DNA of 62,651 bases from Candidatus Scybalocola faecipullorum (lineage in GTDB: Bacteria > Bacillota > Clostridia > Lachnospirales > Lachnospiraceae). The stretch is taken from assembly GCA_018716485.1 (NCBI GenBank), contig DVJY01000040.1, positions 1-62,651 on the forward strand, given 5' to 3'. Within the stretch, counting starts at the first letter, position 1. Each line of letters starts with the position of its first letter. The notes beneath the pieces are model-generated. The model saw only the letters and a program-made list of their open reading frames with translations. It was not told the origin of the DNA and did not search any database. The position numbers were made by a program, and so were the translations under genes. Of this stretch, positions 18,325 to 26,452 are shown piece after piece.

Positions 18325-18421
18325 TGGTAAAAAAAAGACACGCAGGTTGATTTGCGGACCGGTGCCGTAAGGTCGTCCGGAAAAGAGATGTCTGCGGAAG
18401 AAAAACCAATGGAGGTATATC
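18325..18421 (+). promoter_or_regulatory. Structured 5' leader of rpsB, candidate S2 autoregulatory site
   Basis: About 95 bases between the promoter and rpsB with paired arms: CGCAG (18341-18345) with CTGCG (18392-18396), and GGAC (18356-18359 region) with GTCC (18375-18378) around a GTAA turn. Ribosomal protein S2 leaders often bind their own product, so this may be such an element. Not matched to a known family. Confidence 0.35.
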
Positions 18422-19183
18422 ATGAGTGTTATTTCAATGAAACAGTTACTTGAAGCAGGTGTTCATTTTGGACATCAGACAAGAAGATGGAACCCTAAGA
18501 TGGCTCCGTACATCTACACAGAAAGAAACGGTATCTATATCATCGACTTACAGAAGTCTGTAGGCATGGTTGATGAAGCGTACAATGCGATCAAAGACAT
18601 TGTAGCTGACGGTGGCACGATTCTTTTCGTAGGTACAAAGAAACAGGCGCAGGATACAATTAAAACAGAAGCTGAAAGATGCGGCATGTTTTATGTTAAC
18701 CAGAGATGGCTTGGCGGTATGCTGACAAACTTTAAGACAATCCAGAGTAGAATCAATCGTCTGAAAGAAATTGAAGCGATGTCAGAAGACGGTACATTTG
18801 ATGTTCTTCCTAAGAAAGAAGTTATTGCCCTGAAGAAAGAATGGGAAAAACTGGAAAAGAATCTGGGCGGTATTAAAAATATGAAGAAACTTCCGGATGC
18901 TATTTTTGTTGTAGATCCTAGAACAGAAAGAATCTGTGTTCAGGAAGCTCATATTTTAGGTATTCCGCTGATTGGTATTGCCGATACAAACTGTGATCCG
19001 GAAGAACTGGATTATGTAATCCCGGGTAACGACGATGCTATCAGAGCCGTAAAACTGATTGTTTCCAAGATGGCAGATGCTGTTGTAGAAGCAAACCAGG
19101 GTATGGCAAATGACGTTGAAGAAGCAGCTGAAGAGGCAGATGAAGCTGAAGCAGCTCAGACAGCAGAAGAAGTTACAGAATAA
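18422..19183 (+). CDS. rpsB: Small ribosomal subunit protein S2
   Basis: Component of the 30S subunit. 253 residues beginning [19 protein letters not shown], with [18 protein letters not shown] and the [24 protein letters not shown] region (given here only as landmarks IADTNCDP and DYVIPGND). The last 30 residues are an acidic tail rich in Glu and Ala. SD GGAGG lies 7 bases before ATG 18422. tsf follows as is usual. Confidence 0.98.
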   Translation: MSVISMKQLLEAGVHFGHQTRRWNPKMAPYIYTERNGIYIIDLQKSVGMVDEAYNAIKDIVADGGTILFVGTKKQAQDTIKTEAERCGMFYVNQRWLGGMLTNFKTIQSRINRLKEIEAMSEDGTFDVLPKKEVIALKKEWEKLEKNLGGIKNMKKLPDAIFVVDPRTERICVQEAHILGIPLIGIADTNCDPEELDYVIPGNDDAIRAVKLIVSKMADAVVEANQGMANDVEEAAEEADEAEAAQTAEEVTE

Positions 19184-19198
19184 ATCAGACATATGTAT

Positions 19199-19224
19199 TG
19201 CCGGCGGGAGCATTCCGGCCGGCA
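19199..19224 (+). terminator. Stem-loop between rpsB and tsf
   Basis: TGCCGGC (19199-19205) pairs with GCCGGCA (19218-19224), with extra inner pairs. No T tract, so it probably acts as a weak attenuator or RNA-stability element rather than a full terminator. Confidence 0.5.
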
Positions 19225-19250
19225 GATTTATGAATTCGGAGGAATGAATT

Positions 19251-20177
19251 ATGGCAATTACAGCAGCAATGGTTAAAGAACTCAGAGAGATGACAGGCGC
19301 AGGTATGATGGACTGCAAAAAAGCATTAAATGCTACAGAAGGCGATATGGATAAAGCCGTTGAATTTTTAAGAGAAAAAGGTCTTGCAGCGATGGCTAAA
19401 AAAGCCAACAGAGTAGCAGCAGAAGGTATTGTTGCAGCAAAGGTATCTGAAGACGGAAAAACTGCAGCAATCGTTGAAGTTAACTCTGAAACAGACTTTG
19501 TTGCAAAGAATGCAGATTTCCAGGCATATGTTGCAAGAGTTGTTGAACAGGTACTTGCTTCAAACGCAGATTCGATGGAAAGTTTTATGGCTGAGCCTTG
19601 GATTGACGATGCTTCAGTGACTGTTGAGCAGGCGCTTTCCCAGAAAATTGCAATTATCGGCGAAAAATTAAGCATCAGAAGATTTGAAAAAGTTTCTGCA
19701 GCAGACGGTGTTGTTGCAAGCTATATCCATGGCGGCGGCAAGATCGGCGTTCTTGCTGTACTTGAGACATCAGCTTCAGGTGATGCTGTATCAGAATGCG
19801 GTAAGAATGTTGCAATGCAGGTTGCAGCTTTAAATCCTAAATATGTAACAAGAGATGAAGTTCCGGCTGATTTCGTTGAACATGAGAAAGAAATCTTAAA
19901 GACAGCAGCAATGAACGAAAATCCGAACAAACCGGAAAACATCATTGACAAGATGATCATCGGACGTCTGAACAAAGAGCTGAAAGAAATCTGCCTTGTT
20001 GATCAGGCATATGTAAAAGACGGTGATTTATCTGTTAAAAAATATGTAGATTCTGTGGCAAAAGAAGTTGGCGCAGCAATCACAGTAAAATCTTTCGTTC
20101 GTTACCAGACAGGCGAAGGTATCGAAAAACGCGAAGATGATTTCGCAGCAGAAGTTGCAAAACAGGCTGGTATGTAA
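19251..20177 (+). CDS. tsf: Translation elongation factor Ts
   Basis: Nucleotide exchange factor of EF-Tu. 308 residues with the N-terminal UBA-like domain (MTGAGMMDCKKALNATEGD), the VNSETDFVAKN motif, and the second coiled and core domains. SD GGAGG precedes ATG 19251. The genes pyrH and frr, which commonly follow tsf, are not here; a strong terminator follows instead. Confidence 0.98.
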   Translation: MAITAAMVKELREMTGAGMMDCKKALNATEGDMDKAVEFLREKGLAAMAKKANRVAAEGIVAAKVSEDGKTAAIVEVNSETDFVAKNADFQAYVARVVEQVLASNADSMESFMAEPWIDDASVTVEQALSQKIAIIGEKLSIRRFEKVSAADGVVASYIHGGGKIGVLAVLETSASGDAVSECGKNVAMQVAALNPKYVTRDEVPADFVEHEKEILKTAAMNENPNKPENIIDKMIIGRLNKELKEICLVDQAYVKDGDLSVKKYVDSVAKEVGAAITVKSFVRYQTGEGIEKREDDFAAEVAKQAGM

Positions 20178-20206
20178 TGCAAATTTTGCAATGATATTAT
20201 GAAGGC

Positions 20207-20251
20207 AAAACCCTTATAAGTGGTGATTTTACACCATTTGTAAGGGTTTTT
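20207..20251 (+). terminator. Terminator after tsf
   Basis: AAAACCCTTA (20207-20216) pairs with TAAGGGTTTT (20241-20250), with an inner TGGTG/CACCA helix. Confidence 0.9.
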
Positions 20252-20276
20252 CAGTATAAAATTATGGAGGAAGTAT

Positions 20277-21329
20277 ATGAAAGCAGTTGTTTATGAGGGA
20301 AACGGGTGTATTGCGGTTAAAGAAAGGCCGAGACCAAAACTGGAGCATACAAAGGACGCGATAGTAAGAGTGACGCTGGCAGCGATTTGTTCCAGCGATA
20401 TACACATTAAGCACGGCAGTGTGCCAAAGGCAGTGCCGGGGATTGTTTTAGGACATGAATTTGTCGGTGTCGTTGAAGAAACCGGCAGCGATGTGAAAAA
20501 TTTTAAACCGGGACAGCGGGTTGCGGTCAACGTGGAAACATTTTGCGGCGAATGTTTTTTTTGCCGGCGGGGCTATGTGAATAATTGTACAGATCCCAAC
20601 GGCGGCTGGGCCATGGGCTGCCGGATTGACGGCGGACAGGCAGAATATGTGCGTGTGCCTTATGCAGATAACGGACTGACACTGATACCGGATAGTGTCA
20701 GCGACGAGCAGGCAATATTTACAGGGGATCTGCTGTCTACGGGAGAGTGGGCATGCCGTATCAGCGATATCGAAAAGGACAGTACAGTGGCAGTGATCGG
20801 CGCAGGACCGGCAGGTATATGTACAATGCTCTGTGCCCGATTGTATCAGCCGAAAAAAATTATTGCCATCGATATTTCCCAAGACCGGCTGGACATGGTG
20901 AAAGCAGCGAAAATCGCGGATCATGTCATCAATCCGACGCGAACAGATGTCGGAGCTAAAATTGAAAAACTGACAAAATACGGCGGTGCAGATGCGGTCA
21001 TTGAAATGGCCGGCGGAGAAGATACATTTGATATGGCATGGCGGATCGCGCGGCCAAATGCAGTTGTCTGCATCGGCGCGATGTATGAGGAAAATCAGAT
21101 TTTGCCGCTGCCGCAGATGTATGGGAAAAATCTGACATTTAAAACCGGCGGTGTTGACGCCAGCCGCTGCGGAGAAATCATGAAGCTGATTGAATCCGGA
21201 AAAATTGACGGGACGTGTCTGATCACACATCGTTTTAATCTGGAAGATGCCATGACGGCTTACGATATTTTTGAAAACAAAAAAGACGGCGTCATTAAAG
21301 TGGTTTTAAAAATGCCGCAGGGTCACTAA
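20277..21329 (+). CDS. Zinc-dependent medium-chain alcohol dehydrogenase
   Basis: MDR-superfamily NAD(P)-dependent oxidoreductase of 350 residues. The catalytic zinc region is AICSSDIH (Cys near 38) with GHEFVG; the structural zinc motif CGECFFCRRGYVNNC carries all four Cys; the nucleotide fold starts AVIGAGPAGICTML. The substrate cannot be told: secondary alcohols, butanediol or threonine-like substrates are all possible. It starts at ATG 20277 after GGAGG and has no obvious partner; the next gene begins close downstream, so the two may be co-transcribed. Confidence 0.88.
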   Translation: MKAVVYEGNGCIAVKERPRPKLEHTKDAIVRVTLAAICSSDIHIKHGSVPKAVPGIVLGHEFVGVVEETGSDVKNFKPGQRVAVNVETFCGECFFCRRGYVNNCTDPNGGWAMGCRIDGGQAEYVRVPYADNGLTLIPDSVSDEQAIFTGDLLSTGEWACRISDIEKDSTVAVIGAGPAGICTMLCARLYQPKKIIAIDISQDRLDMVKAAKIADHVINPTRTDVGAKIEKLTKYGGADAVIEMAGGEDTFDMAWRIARPNAVVCIGAMYEENQILPLPQMYGKNLTFKTGGVDASRCGEIMKLIESGKIDGTCLITHRFNLEDAMTAYDIFENKKDGVIKVVLKMPQGH

Positions 21330-21378
21330 AGTGGGAGAAGACGCATATAATGATTGTAATCAATCAGGAGTTCAGTCT

Positions 21379-21948
21379 ATGGCAATCAAAATATTTATTG
21401 ATCAGGGGCATAATCCAACGGGACATAATACGGGGGCAGAAAGCTTTGGTGTCAAGGAACAGGATGTCACATATCAGGTTGGCGTGTATCTGGCGGATAT
21501 GCTCAGAAGCAACGGGAATTTTGAAGTCCGGCTTTCAAGAAACACGCCGGAGGAAGTCATGGGAACGAGCAACAGTACAAGTCTGAGGGCTCGGGTGGCG
21601 GAGGCAAATGCGTGGCCGGCAGATTATTTTATCAGTATTCATGCCAATGCCAATGTTAATCCGGATATACACGGAACGGAATGCTATGTTTATAAGGCGT
21701 TCACAGAGGCGTATGATCTTGCAGTGGATATTCTTGAAGGAATTGTCAGCCGTGTCGGCACAAAGGACAACGGAGTGCGCACCAATCCGTCGCTGTATGT
21801 GCTGCGAAGAACAACAATGCCGGCAGTGCTTGTAGAACTGGCGTATCTGACAAATTTCGAGGATGTGGAATTACTGGTAAATGAACAGTATGCCTTTGCT
21901 GAGGGCATTTATAACGGCATAGTTAAATATTTTCAAAAAGTCGGATAA
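21379..21948 (+). CDS. N-acetylmuramoyl-L-alanine amidase, CwlC-like, without signal peptide
   Basis: Zinc amidase (Amidase_3) that cleaves between MurNAc and the stem peptide. The 189 residues are one catalytic domain: KIFIDQGHNP (zinc His), KEQDVT, YFISIHANAN (zinc His) and PAVLVELAYLTN (catalytic Glu). ATG 21379 has AGGAG 8 bases upstream; the GTG at 21331 would add only 16 polar residues. Neither start gives a signal peptide. Bacillus CwlC, which lyses the mother cell, also lacks one and has the same N-terminal pattern, so a mother-cell lysis role is a fair inference. Confidence 0.85.
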   Translation: MAIKIFIDQGHNPTGHNTGAESFGVKEQDVTYQVGVYLADMLRSNGNFEVRLSRNTPEEVMGTSNSTSLRARVAEANAWPADYFISIHANANVNPDIHGTECYVYKAFTEAYDLAVDILEGIVSRVGTKDNGVRTNPSLYVLRRTTMPAVLVELAYLTNFEDVELLVNEQYAFAEGIYNGIVKYFQKVG

Positions 21949-21953
21949 ACCTA

Positions 21954-22042
21954 TTGACTTAATTGCCGGCGGGATTATAATACAACAGTAGTGCCGATGT
22001 GCGGGAAAAGATAGACACAAATATATTTTGCCCACATCGGCA
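21954..22042 (+). promoter_or_regulatory. Promoter and long leader hairpin upstream of the ThuA-like gene
   Basis: TTGACT (21954-21959), 16 bases, TATAAT (21976-21981). Soon after the expected start, TGCCGATGTG (21992-22001) pairs with CACATCGGCA (22033-22042), with GGG/CCC pairs inside. No T tract follows, so it is not a terminator. About 60 further bases separate it from the gene. Confidence 0.6.
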
Positions 22043-22101
22043 GAAAGAGAAAAAACGGCCGTACAACCCGGTGCGGTTTTGAATTCAGGAGGTTTATCGG
22101 G

Positions 22102-22866
22102 ATGATCAAAGTTACTGTATGGAATGAATTTGTTCAGGAAAATGATGAAAGCTGGCCGGAGCGCCGAGACCAAATGAGAGAAGTACATCCCAACGGCATT
22201 CATGAAACGTTAAAAGCTATTTTAGAGGAGGATGAAGAACTTCAGGTAAGAACAGTTACGATGGATATGCCGGAATGCGGGCTGACGCAAGACGTGCTGA
22301 ATGATACAGATGTACTTGTATGGTGGGCGCATGTGGCACATGACAGAGTACCGTGGGAGATTGCAGAGCGGGTCAATGATCATGTTCTCAGAGGCATGGG
22401 ATTTATCGCCCTTCATTCAGCGCATCCGAGCCGTCCGCTGCAGAGACTGCTTGGCACGTCTGGTTCTCTCAAATGGAGAGAAGGGGATTTCTGCCGTGTA
22501 TGGAATACATGTCCGACTCATCCGATTACTGAGGGTATTCCGGAATATTTTGAACTGGAAGAGGAAGAGATGTACGGTGAATTTTTCGATATTCCAAAGC
22601 CGGATGACGTTGTGTTTATAAGCTGGTTCAGCGGCGGCGAAGTTTTCCGTTCGGGCTGTACATGGACAAGAGGTTACGGAAAAATTTTCTATTTCCAGCC
22701 GGGACATGAAACGAACCGTTCCTACTACAATCCATATGTGCGTAAAATTTTGAAAAATGCTGTTCATTGGGCAAATCCGACAAAGCGGATCGAGAAGATT
22801 GAATTTCCTTTTGCGGAAGTTTCACCGGAAAAGAAGCGTATGGAAAGCAAGAAAAACAACCAATAA
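22102..22866 (+). CDS. ThuA-like (trehalose-utilisation family) protein
   Basis: 254-residue cytoplasmic protein with a ThuA glutamine-amidotransferase-like fold: MIKVTVWNEF, VLVWWAHVAHDRVPWEIAER, GMGFIALHSAHPSRPLQRLLG, and FYFQPGHETNRSYYN are typical. The family is linked to sugar oxidation or utilisation, but the reaction is not established for most members, and no sugar gene adjoins this one. ATG 22102 follows AGGAGG. The last 20 residues are charged and probably disordered. Confidence 0.82.
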   Translation: MIKVTVWNEFVQENDESWPERRDQMREVHPNGIHETLKAILEEDEELQVRTVTMDMPECGLTQDVLNDTDVLVWWAHVAHDRVPWEIAERVNDHVLRGMGFIALHSAHPSRPLQRLLGTSGSLKWREGDFCRVWNTCPTHPITEGIPEYFELEEEEMYGEFFDIPKPDDVVFISWFSGGEVFRSGCTWTRGYGKIFYFQPGHETNRSYYNPYVRKILKNAVHWANPTKRIEKIEFPFAEVSPEKKRMESKKNNQ

Positions 22867-22917
22867 TTTATATTGTAGATACTGTTTGAAAAATTTCAAA
22901 AAAAATTAAAAAAAGTG

Positions 22918-22946
22918 TTGACGAATATGGAAGCATGTGCTATTAT
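22918..22946 (+). promoter_or_regulatory. Promoter of the tRNA-Leu gene
   Basis: TTGACG (22918-22923), 17 bases, TATTAT (22941-22946), with an extended TG at 22938-22939. The start would fall at the mature tRNA 5' end or a few bases before it. Confidence 0.75.
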
Positions 22947-22958
22947 AATATTCGTCAA

Positions 22959-23042
22959 GCGGGAGTGCTGGAATTGGCAGACAGGCAAGACTAAGGATCT
23001 TGTGTCTGTATAGACGTGTGGGTTCAAGTCCCATCTCCCGCA
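22959..23042 (+). tRNA. tRNA-Leu, anticodon AAG
   Basis: Cloverleaf: acceptor GCGGGAG (22959-22965) with CTCCCGC (23035-23041); anticodon stem CAAGA/TCTTG around loop CTAAGGA, giving anticodon AAG for CUU; a long variable arm GTCT/AGAC typical of class II tRNAs; T arm with GTTCAAGT. 84 nt with discriminator A at 23042. The CCA end is not encoded. A34 would need conversion to inosine to read CUC as well. Confidence 0.95.
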
Positions 23043-23067
23043 TTGATATAAAGCAAGGGATGAGAGA

Positions 23068-23106
23068 CCGAATTTCCGGAGTGCCGGAAGTTCGGCCTTT
23101 TTTTAT
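23068..23106 (+). terminator. Terminator after tRNA-Leu
   Basis: CCGAATTTCCGG (23068-23079) pairs with CCGGAAGTTCGG (23084-23095), then CCTTTTTTT. Confidence 0.93.
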
Positions 23107-23203
23107 TAAAATCTGAGCTGTTAGCTGCATTTAAAAATTTAGAACTTCCATTGCCGCATGAAATCGATTATAATAGGCATATACTATCAACTGGAGGTTA
23201 TAA

Positions 23204-24862
23204 TTGCGTATGAAAAAAACATTGATCAGCATAGGGGTAACGGTCATTTATGCGCTTGTGGCATATTGGTTTATGCTTCCGGCCATTAATTTAAGGTCAA
23301 AGGAATTTTATTTTTACCTGATTACCATATGTGCTGTATATTTGATTTTATCGCTGATTTTTAAAGGCCAGCGTGTGATCAATGACAGCATCAGTCAGAA
23401 AAAGGTTAATCTGTCCGGATTTAGAAGCAGCCATTTAGTGACAAAGATTCTGCTTGGTGTCATTGCTGTCTGCGTGGTTGTGCTGGCAGGAGGCACTTTG
23501 ATTTCTGCAGAATTTTTCCACGCATCGGCTTATCAGAAATTGATGCCGGTGGACGAGAGGGATTTTACAGAGGATATCAGTCAGATATCAGTGAAAGATG
23601 TGCCGGTCGTTGACAGAGATTCAGCGGTTCGTCTGGGCAACAGAAAGCTGGGAGAACTGGTAGAGTTTGTTTCCCAGTTTGAAGTAGATGAATCAACCTA
23701 TTCATACACACAGATTAATTATAACGGCGTTCCGACGCGTGTGGCGCCGCTGATGTACGGGGACCTGATCAAGTGGTTTAATAATCAGTCAGAAGGTATT
23801 CCGGGTTATATCAGTGTCAATATGACGACACAGGATGTGACACTGCACAGACTGGATGAGGGGATTAAGTACTCTCCGGGAGAACTTTTCCTGAGAAAAT
23901 TGGAAAGGCATCTGAGATTTTCATATCCCACATTGATTTTTGACGATAACTATGTATTTGAGATCGATGACGAAGGGAATCCTTACTGGATTTGTCCGGT
24001 TGTAAAGTATCGGATCGGATTGTTCGGAGGCAAGGATATTCAGGGCGTTGTTATCGTAGATGCTCAGGATGGCAGCAGTCAGTATTATGATGCGGCAGAT
24101 ATTCCTCAGTGGGTCGATCAGGCGTTCTCATCAGATATTGCAATCGCGCAGATTGATTACTGGGGCGAATATAAGCGGGGATTTTGGAATACGATTTTCG
24201 GACAAAAAGAAATGAGCCATACTTCCGAAGGTTATAACTATCTCGCCCAGGACGATGATATATGGCTGTATACAGGGCTGACGAGCGTAGGCAGCGACCA
24301 GTCCAACATCGGTTTTGTGCTCGTCAATTTAAGAACGAAAGAGGCAAGATACTATCCGGTATCGGGAGCAACGGAATATTCGGCGATGGCTTCGGCAGAA
24401 GGGCAGGTACAGCATTTAAACTACAGGGCAACATTTCCGATTCTGCTGAATGTGGCCAATCAGCCGACCTATTTTCTGTCACTTAAAGACAATGCGGGAC
24501 TTGTAAAGCAGTTTGCATTTATTAATGTGGAGCGGTATCAGGAGGTAGCTATCGGTTCAACGATTAATGAAGCTTACAGCCAGTATTTGGAAATGTCTGC
24601 AGATGACGCGCAGATTTCGGTCGATACAGAAGATCTCAGGACACTGGAAGCTGTTGTAACATCCATCTCTACAGCAGTTATTGAGGGCAATACACACTAT
24701 TATATCCAAGTGGAAAATTCAGATCATATTTTTACGGCATCGATTCAGAACGATAATATTCTGGCGGTCATTAAAGCCGGAGATACGATATCAATAAAAT
24801 ATATAGACAGCGACAGCCAGTTTATTGAACTCAATGAAATTGAACTGGTGAATCAAGCTTGA
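23204..24862 (+). CDS. Membrane-anchored protein of unknown function, 552 residues
   Basis: I do not recognise a characterised family. Three hydrophobic segments lie near residues 5-25, 37-55 and 80-102; the remaining 450 residues are predicted outside the membrane, acidic and rich in aromatic residues. Patterns such as GYISVNMTTQDVTLHR, DIQGVVIVDAQDG and GFVLVNLRTKEARYYPVSGA look like repeated beta modules where a substrate or ligand might bind. The C-terminal 90 residues resemble an OB-like beta domain. TTG 23204 lies 6 bases after GGAGG; ATG 23210 is 6 bases further. A TATAAT at 23169-23174 may serve as its -10. Confidence 0.7.
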   Translation: MRMKKTLISIGVTVIYALVAYWFMLPAINLRSKEFYFYLITICAVYLILSLIFKGQRVINDSISQKKVNLSGFRSSHLVTKILLGVIAVCVVVLAGGTLISAEFFHASAYQKLMPVDERDFTEDISQISVKDVPVVDRDSAVRLGNRKLGELVEFVSQFEVDESTYSYTQINYNGVPTRVAPLMYGDLIKWFNNQSEGIPGYISVNMTTQDVTLHRLDEGIKYSPGELFLRKLERHLRFSYPTLIFDDNYVFEIDDEGNPYWICPVVKYRIGLFGGKDIQGVVIVDAQDGSSQYYDAADIPQWVDQAFSSDIAIAQIDYWGEYKRGFWNTIFGQKEMSHTSEGYNYLAQDDDIWLYTGLTSVGSDQSNIGFVLVNLRTKEARYYPVSGATEYSAMASAEGQVQHLNYRATFPILLNVANQPTYFLSLKDNAGLVKQFAFINVERYQEVAIGSTINEAYSQYLEMSADDAQISVDTEDLRTLEAVVTSISTAVIEGNTHYYIQVENSDHIFTASIQNDNILAVIKAGDTISIKYIDSDSQFIELNEIELVNQA

Positions 24863-24930
24863 TATCGGCAGATAAATCATATATAATAATAGCGACGGCG
24901 CCAGTTTGAGGCAGACTCAGATTGGCGCCG
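24859..24930 (+). promoter_or_regulatory. gltX promoter followed by a 15-bp hairpin at the transcript start
   Basis: TTGATA (24859-24864), 17 bases, TATAAT (24882-24887); the -35 overlaps the stop of the preceding gene. At the expected transcript start, 24896-24910 pairs with 24916-24930 over 15 bp including two G-U pairs and a 5-base loop. There is no T tract, so it is not a terminator. Confidence 0.65.
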
Positions 24931-24988
24931 CTGTTGTGAAAGATTATATAAAAATATATAAATCATATGAATGATAAGGAGAATAACC

Positions 24989-26452
24989 ATGGGAAAAGTA
25001 AGAACACGATTTGCTCCGAGTCCGACAGGACGTATGCATGTAGGAAATTTGAGAACAGCGCTGTACGCATATTTGATCGCAAAGCATGAAGGCGGAGATT
25101 TTATTTTAAGAATAGAAGACACTGATCAGGAACGTTATGTGGAAGGCGCGGTAGATATTATTTACAGAACACTGAAGAAAACTGGCCTTATCCATGATGA
25201 GGGGCCGGACAAAGACGGCGGCTGCGGGCCATATGTGCAAAGCGAACGTCAGGCTGAAGGCATTTATTTGAAATATGCCAAGATGCTCGTAGAGAAAGGA
25301 GAGGCTTATTACTGCTTCTGCGACAAAGAGAGATTGGATTCTCTGAAGCAGGAGGTGGCAGGCAAGGAAATTGTTATTTATGATAAGCATTGTCTGAGTC
25401 TGTCTAAGGAAGAAGTGGAAGCTAAACTGGCTGCCGGCGTGCCTTATGTAATCCGCCAGAATAATCCGAGAACAGGAACAACCACATTCCATGATGAGAT
25501 CTACGGCGATATCACAGTGGACAATCAGGAACTGGATGATATGATATTGATTAAATCTGACGGTTATCCGACTTATAATTTTGCCAATGTGGTAGATGAT
25601 CATCTGATGGGTATTACCCATGTTGTCCGCGGCAATGAATATTTGTCATCTTCTCCAAAATATAACCGTCTTTATGAAGCATTTGGATGGGAAGTGCCGG
25701 TCTATGTCCACTGTCCGCTTATCACAAATGAAGAGCATAAGAAGCTGAGCAAGCGCAGCGGTCATTCTTCCTATGAGGATCTTTTGGAGCAGGGATTTAT
25801 TTCAGAGGCGATCGTAAATTATGTGGCGCTACTTGGCTGGTGTCCTCAGGATAACCGGGAAATTTTCTCGCTGGAAGAACTTGTGGAAGCTTTCGATTAT
25901 CATCATATGAGCAAAACGCCGTCTGTATTTGATATCGGAAAACTGCGCTGGATGAACGGAGAATACATGAAAGCCATGGATTTTGACCGTTTCTTTGAGA
26001 TGGCGCTGCCTTATATTAAAGAAGTGATCACAAAAGACTATGATCTGAAGAAAATTGCGGCGCTGGTGAAGACAAGAATTGAAACGTTTAAAGATATCGC
26101 GGAACATATCGATTTCTTTGAGCAGGTTCCCGAATATGATATTTCCATGTATGCCCATAAGAAGATGAAGACGACGCCGGAGTCGGCGCTGGCGGTACTT
26201 AAAGAAATCCTTCCTGTATTCGAGACGCTGGAAGATTACAGCAATGACAGTCTCTATGGGGCAATGGTAGATTTTGTCAAAGCTCACGGCTATAAAAACG
26301 GCTATGTGATGTGGCCTGTGCGCACGGCTGTTTCGGGCAAACAGTCCACGCCGGGCGGAGCCACCGAAATTATGGAAATTCTTGGAAAAGAAGAATCGCT
26401 GAAACGCATCCGGGCTGCGATTGAAAAGCTCGCTGCTGCCAATGAGTTTTAA
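24989..26452 (+). CDS. gltX: Glutamyl-tRNA synthetase
   Basis: Class I synthetase charging tRNA-Glu, and in many Firmicutes tRNA-Gln for later amidation. The 487 residues contain [18 protein letters not shown] (HIGH-type motif HVGN), the KLSKRSGH (KMSKS-type) motif, and the anticodon-binding helical C-terminus. ATG 24989 is chosen over 24971 because AAGGAG lies just upstream. The next gene overlaps its last 11 bases. Confidence 0.96.
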   Translation: MGKVRTRFAPSPTGRMHVGNLRTALYAYLIAKHEGGDFILRIEDTDQERYVEGAVDIIYRTLKKTGLIHDEGPDKDGGCGPYVQSERQAEGIYLKYAKMLVEKGEAYYCFCDKERLDSLKQEVAGKEIVIYDKHCLSLSKEEVEAKLAAGVPYVIRQNNPRTGTTTFHDEIYGDITVDNQELDDMILIKSDGYPTYNFANVVDDHLMGITHVVRGNEYLSSSPKYNRLYEAFGWEVPVYVHCPLITNEEHKKLSKRSGHSSYEDLLEQGFISEAIVNYVALLGWCPQDNREIFSLEELVEAFDYHHMSKTPSVFDIGKLRWMNGEYMKAMDFDRFFEMALPYIKEVITKDYDLKKIAALVKTRIETFKDIAEHIDFFEQVPEYDISMYAHKKMKTTPESALAVLKEILPVFETLEDYSNDSLYGAMVDFVKAHGYKNGYVMWPVRTAVSGKQSTPGGATEIMEILGKEESLKRIRAAIEKLAAANEF

